Part shown: positions 42,041 through 47,134 of the stretch, one piece after another | Layout: every line of letters begins with the position of its first letter | Numbering within the stretch: position 1 is the first letter of the stretch | IMG/VR virus record: IMGVR_UViG_3300017605_000338 | Coordinates: 1-47,134 of that record | Source: a virus | Reading direction: 5' to 3' (one strand) | DNA length: 47,134 bases | The notes under the pieces: generated by a model | The model's database searches: none | The model's input: the letters and a program-made list of their open reading frames with translations, nothing else | Told to the model about the DNA's origin: nothing | Made by a program: the position numbers and the translations under genes

Positions 42041-42709
42041 ATGTCCTACCGTAAGGTCCCGTTGAAGCCAGCGCCCGAGATGGGTGCAGATCCGTACGCT
42101 GAAAGCAGCGTGCAGCGTCGGCTGTGGGCGTTGCGCGCGTCGAAGGGAATCGCGCGCATACGGTTCGCGGCGCAGCTCGGCGTGTCCGGCTCGACGCTCG
42201 ATGACTGGGACCGTGAGCGCTCGACGCCGACGCTCGCGCTGTTCGTGCGGGCGATGCTGCTGCTCGATGCGGATGTCGAGCGCACGCTGTTCGGTCTCGC
42301 CGGTCGCGCAGCAGCGGCTGCGGAGATCGAGACGCCGACGGTGCTCGATATTGCGTCTGTGCGGCAGTGGCTCGAGCAGCGCGGCGAGTCGCGCGAGGTC
42401 GCGCTCGCAGTCTTGCGAGCGATCAGAGGCCGGCAGAAACCGGCAACGCTCGAATGGTTGACGGCGACTGTCACTCGTATGGCGACCACAGAAACTGATC
42501 CAAATACCGCTCGGTCTTCCCCGAACCGGTCGGCATTAGGACGCGCTGCGACAGCTCCGCCCAGTCTCGAAGCTCCTGATCGCGCTCGAGCAAAAGCGGA
42601 CTCCGCTCGAAGGCATCTCGCAGCGCGCGGCGGAAAGTTGGATCCCGCAAAAATGCGAGCAGCGGGCGACGCGGACGCACGGCGACGGAAGCGACCAGCG
42701 CGAGCCTAG
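42041..42709 (+). CDS. XRE-family repressor-like protein
   Basis: 222 residues. Residues about 24-85 are a lambda-repressor-type HTH (QRRLWALRASKGIARIRFAA, LGVSGSTLDDWDRERSTPTL). A second helical part (about 95-145, SVRQWLEQRGESREVALAVL) may be a dimerisation domain. No autocleavage Ser-Lys site is seen, so regulation would not be LexA-like. Its last 80 codons overlap the leftward gene 42471-43037 on the other strand and look low in complexity; the true functional end may be earlier. Confidence 0.72.
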   Translation: MSYRKVPLKPAPEMGADPYAESSVQRRLWALRASKGIARIRFAAQLGVSGSTLDDWDRERSTPTLALFVRAMLLLDADVERTLFGLAGRAAAAAEIETPTVLDIASVRQWLEQRGESREVALAVLRAIRGRQKPATLEWLTATVTRMATTETDPNTARSSPNRSALGRAATAPPSLEAPDRARAKADSARRHLAARGGKLDPAKMRAAGDADARRRKRPARA

Positions 42710-43037
42710 GCCGGCGCTGCGGCACAGCGCAGCCGCAGCACTGCAGCAGCGCGAGGCGCAGCGCGGATCGGCCATGTTGCCAGTGGTAGACGCGACGCAC
42801 GTGCTCGGCGAGCGCGTCTGCGAGGCGCTCGTCTGACCATGCCCAGACGTCGCGGGACCAGCCAGCGCCGGGCAGGTCGAGCGCCATCGCGAGCGCGAGC
42901 AGTCGCGCCGACGGCGTCTCGCTGTCTTGTGTGGCCTGTGAACTGTGGTCGGGCGCGTGCTCTCGGACGAACGCGGCTGCCTCTGCAACGTCGGCGTCCG
43001 GTGGGTGATCCTCATAGCGGCGGCGGCGACCTGACAT
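42471..43037 (-). CDS. Hypothetical protein, antisense-overlapping the repressor gene
   Basis: 188 residues, mixed composition with plausible helices (PSARLLALAMALDLPGAGWS, DERLADALAEHVRRVYHWQH, RALRDAFERSPLLLERD). No family recognised. A GSGKT near the C-terminus is not in a P-loop setting. It overlaps 239 bases of the convergent repressor-like frame; the smoother protein pattern here suggests this strand is the selected one in the overlap. Confidence 0.55.
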   Translation of the reverse strand: MSGRRRRYEDHPPDADVAEAAAFVREHAPDHSSQATQDSETPSARLLALAMALDLPGAGWSRDVWAWSDERLADALAEHVRRVYHWQHGRSALRLALLQCCGCAVPQRRPRLALVASVAVRPRRPLLAFLRDPTFRRALRDAFERSPLLLERDQELRDWAELSQRVLMPTGSGKTERYLDQFLWSPYE

Positions 43038-43282
43038 ACAGTGGGGGGCCTTCCATGCGTCGCCGTCATGGCGAGGCAGTCACAGTGCCACACCTGCGGC
43101 GACCTAGTAATGACCTCTATTCCCGAGCATGGGAAAAGGTCTGATAAAAACACTCTAGGGAATGTGTGCAATGTCGCAGGGTTGCGCACACTAGCGCCTA
43201 GGCTAGCGCGGTCACACGCTAACTAGCACGCTCGTGCACGAGCGCTCTAGTGTGCTGGACAGCTCGAGGCTAGGCTCGGCGC
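43038..43282. promoter_or_regulatory. Divergent control region with palindromes
   Basis: 245 bp without a gene. It contains GTGTGCAA...TTGCGCACAC (43164-43191) and a perfect 14-bp palindrome GCTCGTGCACGAGC (43230-43243) upstream of the gene at 43283. Both could be operators. No clear -35/-10 pair was found. Confidence 0.4.
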
Positions 43283-44002
43283 ATGGCGTCCCGTGCATGC
43301 AGGCCGGTCGTGCTGTCGACGCCGCAGGCTCGACGGATCGATCGGCTCGAGCAGTGGCAGCTGCGGCGCGTTGTTCGTGTGCCAGAGGGCGGCGTCGTCG
43401 AGGGTTGGATACGAGACGAGCAGGACCAGCTGCGCGCTGTGTGCGCGCGCGCAGGCGCGAGGCCGTCGCTCGTGGGCTGCCCATTCGGTGCGGTCGATGA
43501 CTGGCTATGGGTGCGCGAGCGGTGGCACGTCGAGGGCGGTCGAGCTCGGCGCCGGGTCGTGTATGAATCGACGGAGGCAGCCGACCCATTGACGCCAAGG
43601 CGCGCATGGCTGTCGGCGATGTTGATGCCGCAGGCCTCGGCGCGCCTGTGGCTGCGCCTCTACAACGTACGGTGTCAACGCGTGCAGGATGCTGTCGCCA
43701 TCGACTATGCAGCCGAGGGCGTCGCCTGCCCGGCGCACGATACCGAATACAGCCACTGTCAAGCCGAGTGTCCGGCTCGCCGAGGGGCGTTTGCTCGCGC
43801 ATGGGATGCCGCGCACAGCGGCGCGCAGCAGTGGTCGTCGAATCCCTGGGTATGGGCGATATCGTTCACGAGGTTTGACAGCGAGGGTTTCGCTCGCGCG
43901 ACTGCCGAGACGGATCGCGCGCTCGCGAGCTCGGCGCCGAGCGGCACTCGCAGACCTCGGCGAAAAGCGCCGGGCCGTCGAGCTGCCGCGCGTAAAGCGT
44001 GA
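43283..44002 (+). CDS. ASCH/PUA-like domain protein
   Basis: 239 residues. CPFGAVDDWLWVRERWHVEG, then RAWLSAMLMPQASARLWLRL, YNVRCQRVQD and SNPWVWAISFTRFD follow the common phage ASCH-type pattern (CPYG..GD.LWVRE.W ... W.. .MP..ASR..L.. ..V..E..Q... NPWVW...F). The fold binds RNA or modified nucleotides. The C-terminus is basic. Role in phage biology is unknown. Confidence 0.7.
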   Translation: MASRACRPVVLSTPQARRIDRLEQWQLRRVVRVPEGGVVEGWIRDEQDQLRAVCARAGARPSLVGCPFGAVDDWLWVRERWHVEGGRARRRVVYESTEAADPLTPRRAWLSAMLMPQASARLWLRLYNVRCQRVQDAVAIDYAAEGVACPAHDTEYSHCQAECPARRGAFARAWDAAHSGAQQWSSNPWVWAISFTRFDSEGFARATAETDRALASSAPSGTRRPRRKAPGRRAAARKA

Positions 44003-44040
44003 CGGCTGCGTGCAATTTTGTTGCGCTCGAGGCGTCTGAG

Positions 44041-44058
44041 GCGCTCTAGTTAGAGCGC
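44041..44058. repeat. Inverted repeat before the Rep gene
   Basis: GCGCTCTA-gt-TAGAGCGC, perfect 8-bp arms, between the ASCH-like gene and the TrfA-like Rep. There is no T-run, so an operator for rep control is more likely than a terminator. Confidence 0.45.
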
Positions 44059-44149
44059 TGTGGCCTCGGCGCCATAGCGTGACACCCCACTGTTACTAGC
44101 AGCGGAGTGTCGGGGACTCGATGCGGTTACACATCTGGGAGTCGTGGCG

Positions 44150-44953
44150 ATGAGTAGAGCAGAAGGTTCGGACGATGGCAATAACTCGAGTGTGCGCGCC
44201 CGAGTCGCACGAATGGCGGCGCAGGCTGGCGCAGGCTCGCCGCGTATTCCATGCTGGGAGCCGAGGCGACTGCCGATGCCGAACGTGTTTTTAGCTGCGA
44301 GCGTTTTCGGGCTTGCCCTGCCGCAGGCTGCGCCTGTCATGGTGCGCAAGATGCCGCTCGAGGCAGCGCCGGGCTACACAGCGCACTACAGCGGGCGCTT
44401 ACTGAGTCAGACGCACGCGGATCTTACGATGGCGCTTATGTCGCTCGCGAGCGGCGTCGAGCAAGGCTCGACGGTTACGCTGCGCGCGTGCGACCTCGAG
44501 CGCGTGCTTGAGCACAGCTCGGGCCGCCGCAATCGCGAATCGCTCGAGGGGCTGCTGCACGACATTGCAAACGCGACGCTTTATGTGAAGTGGAACAACT
44601 CGACGCTATACGGCTCGCTGTTGCCGCTCGGGCGCGCCGACGGCGACCTGCATACGCTGCGGATCAATCCCGAGATGATGGCGCTTGCGCTCGAGGGGTT
44701 CACGCTAGTTGACCTCGATGCTAGGCGGCGACTGGCGCGCAGGCCTCTTGCGCAGTGGCTGCAGCTGTTCACGGCGTGGCAAGAATCCCAAGGCGTGCGC
44801 GCCGTCGAGCTCGGCGAGGTGCACCGCGTATCTCGCAGCGCCGTTGACATGCGCATGATGCGTTTCCGCGTGCGCGAGGCGCTCGCCGCGCTCGGGGATG
44901 CTGGCGTGCATGCGTGGCGACTCGGCGCCGACGACCGCCTGCGCGCGGCCTGA
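44150..44953 (+). CDS. TrfA-like plasmid replication initiator
   Basis: 267 residues from ATG 44150, eight bases after GGGAG (GTG at 44144 is an alternative). The region YTAHYSGRLLSQTHADLTMA, followed by LMSLASGVEQGSTVTLRACD and RRRLARRPLAQWLQLFTAWQ, resembles the two winged-helix domains of TrfA from IncP plasmids (YTGxxLxQxDxDLW-like start, later L-x-P-x-A-x-W/R-L). The 22-bp iterons and DnaA box just downstream support an iteron-binding initiator. It would replicate the prophage as a plasmid. Confidence 0.82.
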   Translation: MSRAEGSDDGNNSSVRARVARMAAQAGAGSPRIPCWEPRRLPMPNVFLAASVFGLALPQAAPVMVRKMPLEAAPGYTAHYSGRLLSQTHADLTMALMSLASGVEQGSTVTLRACDLERVLEHSSGRRNRESLEGLLHDIANATLYVKWNNSTLYGSLLPLGRADGDLHTLRINPEMMALALEGFTLVDLDARRRLARRPLAQWLQLFTAWQESQGVRAVELGEVHRVSRSAVDMRMMRFRVREALAALGDAGVHAWRLGADDRLRAA

Positions 44954-44971
44954 GTTTTCGGCTCGCCGACC

Positions 44972-45012
44972 AAGCGCCCGAGCGTTCCGACGGATCGCAA
45001 GGGCGCTTTTTT
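44972..45012 (+). terminator. Intrinsic terminator of rep
   Basis: AAGCGCCC (44972-44979) pairs with GGGCGCTT (45001-45008) and is followed by a T-run (to 45012), 19 bp after the Rep stop. It would stop rep transcripts before the origin. Confidence 0.8.
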
Positions 45013-45037
45013 GCGTCCTGAGCGCGTCGCTGCGCGA

Positions 45038-45046
45038 TGTGGATAA
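45038..45046 (-). promoter_or_regulatory. DnaA box at the plasmid origin
   Basis: TGTGGATAA here is TTATCCACA on the minus strand, the strict DnaA consensus. It lies 25 bp before the first iteron, the usual distance in iteron origins. Confidence 0.75.
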
Positions 45047-45070
45047 CTTTGCCAACGTCCCTGATATTGG

Positions 45071-45133
45071 GGGCCGGACAAGCAACGCTCGAGGGCCGGA
45101 CAAGCAACGCTCGAGGGCCGGACAAGCAACGCC
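45071..45133 (+). repeat. Three tandem 22-bp iterons
   Basis: The unit GGGCCGGACAAGCAACGC-TCGA occurs at 45071-45092 and 45093-45114, with a third lacking the last bases at 45115-45133. The copies are identical over the shared part. A 22-bp period (two helical turns) is like that of TrfA iterons. Confidence 0.82.
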
Positions 45134-45206
45134 TTCCCGATTGGCAATCGCGCGCGCGCGCGCATGCATCGGCGTGTTAAAGCGCCTTCTTCCGTCTGCA
45201 CGTCTG

Positions 45207-45222
45207 CGGATCTGCAGATCCG
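45207..45222. repeat. 16-bp perfect palindrome in the origin
   Basis: CGGATCTGCAGATCCG is a perfect inverted repeat, 75 bp after the iterons and next to the AT-rich stretch. It could be a Rep or regulator site or a recombination site for the tyrosine recombinase. Confidence 0.55.
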
Positions 45223-45533
45223 GGAGACTCAGAATCAATCCGGGATCTCGCTCTTAATACAGCGTGTAAGAGCTAGATGCGTTTAGGTTGAGGTGTCTTG
45301 AAACCGCGCACGCGCGAGCGTACAGGCCTCGGCGTGGCATGTGTCAAGAACAATCGACAGCTGCAGCTAGCGCGTCGAGGCTATAGCGCGGGCGCTACGG
45401 CGCGCACGACGTTCGCCCGAGAGGCTAGGGAGTAGTCGAGAGGCGCGAGCGTCCGACCTCGACGGTCGCTGCCGGCCTGCGGTCACGTAGTCCGGTCTAG
45501 CCACCGATCGCGCTGCGCGATAGGCTGCGGCCT

Positions 45534-45860
45534 ATGTCCGATGATGTCGCCGAGCCTGAACCGTTGTCGCTCGAGCTCTCCACGATGACCGGCGACGAGC
45601 GACGCAAGCTGCGCGCGGATGCCTCGAGCGGCGACTCGTTCGGGGCGTACATGCGCCTGCGCGCCTCCGAGCTGCGGCAGCACGCCGACGCACTCGAGCC
45701 GCTGCTGCCGGTGCGGATCGTCGCGTGCGTGCGGTCAGGCGGCAGCCTGGACACTGATCCTGTCTATCGGGCCCTGTCGGCGGCGACTGCGTTACTGCGC
45801 GTCGAAGCGGCGCGCGTCGAGTGCACGGCGGATGCCGTCGGCGCGGTCGTCGATGAGTGA
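45534..45860 (+). CDS. Small hypothetical protein
   Basis: 108 residues, acidic start then helical (ERRKLRADASSGDSFGAYMR, LRASELRQHADALEPLLPVR). First of three overlapping rightward genes beyond the origin. No domain recognised. Confidence 0.6.
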   Translation: MSDDVAEPEPLSLELSTMTGDERRKLRADASSGDSFGAYMRLRASELRQHADALEPLLPVRIVACVRSGGSLDTDPVYRALSAATALLRVEAARVECTADAVGAVVDE

Positions 45861-46182
45861 CGCCGAACACCGGACTCGGCAGCAGCTGCTGCGGGATGCG
45901 ATCAGCACGTTCGCGCGCGAGCTGATCCGTCGCGATGCGACGTTTGCAGACGTCGGGTTTACGCTGATCGTGCACTCGCGCGATCTCACAGTGCACGGTT
46001 ACGAGATAGTAACCTCGCTGCCCGAGCGCGATTTGATGCGCGCAGTGTTGAGCGATCTGGTCGGCGACGAGTTTGTCGCCGAGGCGCGCGCGGCAGGCGT
46101 CGCGCAGGATGAGATCGGCAAGTGGTGCGGCGACATGGCGCTGCGCGGCGTGCAGGCACTCGATCGGCGCCGGGGCAGCTGA
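45853..46182 (+). CDS. Small hypothetical protein
   Basis: 109 residues from ATG 45853, overlapping the previous gene by eight bases. Alternating strands and helices (TFADVGFTLIVHSRDLTVHG, ERDLMRAVLSDLVGDEFVAE) suggest a compact domain. The upstream part of the same frame is a shadow of the previous gene. Unrecognised. Confidence 0.6.
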   Translation: MSDAEHRTRQQLLRDAISTFARELIRRDATFADVGFTLIVHSRDLTVHGYEIVTSLPERDLMRAVLSDLVGDEFVAEARAAGVAQDEIGKWCGDMALRGVQALDRRRGS

Positions 46183-46457
46183 TGTCCTGGGTCGTGCGCG
46201 TGATCGAGTCATGGCGCGCAGGTCGGCGCGATGACGAGCTGATGATCCTAACGCTGTTGACTGCGCCTGCATCCGCGGGCGCTCCCTATCTGCTGCGGGC
46301 GCAGTACGCCTCGAGCAAAGTGCGGGACGCGGAGCCGATACTCACCTGCGCGAGTGAAGCAAGCGCGCGGCGCCTGGTCGAGCAGTTGCTGCCTGACCTT
46401 GTGCCGATGGCGCCTCACCCATCCGACGGCCCAACGATCGTCATGACTTGGTTTTAG
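46182..46457 (+). CDS. Small hypothetical protein
   Basis: 91 residues from ATG 46182, sharing bases with the previous stop (TGATG). WVVRVIESWRAGRRDDELMI, then a Thr/Ala-rich stretch and a TIVMTWF end. No domain recognised. It ends 21 bp before the converging XRE gene. Confidence 0.58.
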   Translation: MSWVVRVIESWRAGRRDDELMILTLLTAPASAGAPYLLRAQYASSKVRDAEPILTCASEASARRLVEQLLPDLVPMAPHPSDGPTIVMTWF

Positions 46458-46478
46458 GCGCGCCTGAGCGCGTCTGTC

Positions 46479-46871
46479 TTAGGCGTCCGGCGCAGCGCCC
46501 TCGAGCAGCACGCGCGCGAGCTTCGCGTAGAGTGTGACGGTGGGCGGCCTCGCCGTGCGCAGCCGCTGCAGCACCGGAACTAGGCCGTGTTGTGCCGCCG
46601 CCTGCCCGAGCTCGGTCGAGAGAAACTCGACGAGCGCGCCCGTCTGCGGTGGCAGCTCGGTCGGCACGAGCAGCGCGGAGACCGTGCATCGCAGCGCGTC
46701 GGCGAGGGCTAGAACTTGGCGCACGATAGGTTCCGACTCGTCGCGCTCCCATGCTTCATAGGTGGCGAGCTCGACGCGGCAGCAGCGTGCGAGCAGGCGC
46801 GCGTCGAGGCCTACCGTCAGGCGCAGGCGGCGCAGTCGGCGTCCGAAACTTTCCGCGGTGTCGTCGGTCAT
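46479..46871 (-). CDS. XRE-family regulator downstream of the toxin
   Basis: 130 residues. Residues about 8-67 (FGRRLRRLRLTVGLDARLLA, RCCRVELATYEAWERDESEP, LALADALRCTVSALL) are an XRE HTH. It starts nine bases after the toxin stop on the same strand, so antitoxin, toxin and regulator make one operon. Such a third gene is known in PaaR-PaaA-ParE modules, although there the regulator comes first. Confidence 0.75.
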   Translation of the reverse strand: MTDDTAESFGRRLRRLRLTVGLDARLLARCCRVELATYEAWERDESEPIVRQVLALADALRCTVSALLVPTELPPQTGALVEFLSTELGQAAAQHGLVPVLQRLRTARPPTVTLYAKLARVLLEGAAPDA

Positions 46872-46880
46872 GGCTGCAGG

Positions 46881-47134
46881 TTAGCGTCTCTTGCGTAGCG
46901 CATGGTGCCACATGCCGACAATGGTCACGCATTCGCGCGCCTCGCGGTAGATCAGCAGGTAGGGCGTGCCCGTGATCACGAGCTTGCGCGTCGAGCGCTG
47001 CGACGGAGGTGCGAGTCCGGGAAACTCTGCGAGCAACGCCAAACGGCGAAGGATAGTCCGCGCGAGCTCGGCTGCGGCGGCAGGGTCTCGGCTTTCTTCA
47101 AGCGCCATGACGGCGCGCAAGTGCGCTCGCGCGC
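46881..47134 (-). CDS. RelE/ParE-family toxin, C-terminal part
   Basis: Continuation of the gene that starts at 166; here the 5' end is cut by the contig end. The final 79 residues contain AAELARTILRRLALLAEFPG, STRKLVITGTPYLLIYREAR and VTIVGMWHHALRKR. The core of two strands ending in YLLIYR and a late HH-x-x-R-K/R is typical of RelE/ParE toxins (G-Y-x-I/V-Y-x ... I-x-x-V-x-H-x-x-R). It is complete and intact once the circle is closed. Confidence 0.85.
   Translation of the reverse strand, partial: ARAHLRAVMALEESRDPAAAAELARTILRRLALLAEFPGLAPPSQRSTRKLVITGTPYLLIYREARECVTIVGMWHHALRKRR
46994..47134. repeat. Terminal overlap, right copy
   Basis: Exact copy of 1-141. Joining base 46993 to base 1 restores an uninterrupted toxin gene and an antitoxin-toxin-regulator operon, and gives a unique genome length of 46,993 bp. 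Confidence 0.93.

Larger units (their letters stand above)
44954..45533. other. Plasmid-type origin region
   Basis: A 580-bp gene-free segment after rep. In order it holds an intrinsic terminator, a perfect DnaA box, three 22-bp iterons, a (CG)n purine-pyrimidine run (from about 45149), a 16-bp perfect palindrome, and a more AT-rich stretch with GCTCTTA/TAAGAGC arms (45250-45273). Together these are the parts of an iteron-controlled origin. Confidence 0.72.

Noticed and set aside
42471-42560. GSGKT as a Walker A motif in the protein ending at 42471
   Set aside because: It lies about 20 residues from the C-terminus with no strand before it and no Walker B after it.
44898-45257. 119-codon rightward frame through the iterons
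   Set aside because: It crosses the rep end, the terminator and the iterons, has repetitive sequence, and no ribosome site.

Overview
The window is the complete genome of a temperate, contractile-tailed phage. The first 141 bases (1-141) are repeated exactly as the last 141 (46994-47134). The contig is therefore a circular or circularly permuted molecule of about 46,993 bp, cut inside a toxin gene. The DNA is very GC-rich (about two thirds G+C by eye) and tightly packed; most neighbouring genes overlap by ATGA, GTGA or TGATG. The host is probably a high-GC Gram-negative bacterium, because the plasmid initiator resembles TrfA of IncP plasmids and both DnaA boxes are exact matches to TTATCCACA. 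No host gene or tRNA gene was found.

Layout. (1) The junction, 46479-47134 plus 1-423 on the minus strand, is one operon of antitoxin, RelE/ParE-type toxin and XRE regulator. (2) 490-2104 (+) is a conserved unknown, a tyrosine recombinase and a small unknown. (3) 2405-4454 (-) is a small accessory operon with an HTH/ribbon-helix-helix protein and an exported Cys-containing protein. (4) 4701-6884 (+) is a partition operon (small ParA plus a ribbon-helix-helix partner) and an XRE protein, divergent from (3) with mirror-image promoters. (5) 7158-41858 (-) is one long late/replication block. In transcription order it holds an HTH protein, an initiator with two iteron arrays inside its own gene, a DnaC-like loader, Cys-cluster and coiled-coil proteins, a RuvC-like resolvase, TerS, a fibre-like protein and TerL. 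It continues with an Acb2-like protein, a DUF1073 portal, a very unusual MuF fusion, a DUF2213 protease, a capsid cement protein, a DUF2184 capsid protein, connectors, sheath and tube. It ends with frameshifted tail chaperones, tape measure, hub, spike, wedge and gpJ-like baseplate proteins, a 1,915-residue fibre, a glycosyltransferase-like protein and a BppU-like protein. (6) 42041-44953 (+, with one - gene) is the repressor region, an ASCH-like protein and a TrfA-like plasmid initiator. (7) 44954-45533 is a plasmid-type origin: terminator, DnaA box, 22-bp iterons and a 16-bp palindrome. (8) 45534-46457 (+) is three small unknown genes.

Working model: the element is a phage-plasmid. TrfA-like Rep plus iterons, ParA/RHH, the tyrosine recombinase and the toxin-antitoxin locus would keep the prophage as a plasmid. 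The second initiator, with its lambda O-like internal iterons and helicase loader, would drive lytic replication. The most unusual items are the MuF head protein (P-loop kinase-like domain inserted in the MuF fold, HEEAH metalloprotease-like tail), the duplicated iteron arrays inside the initiator gene, the Acb2-like candidate beside the portal, and the absence of a recognisable lysis cassette.
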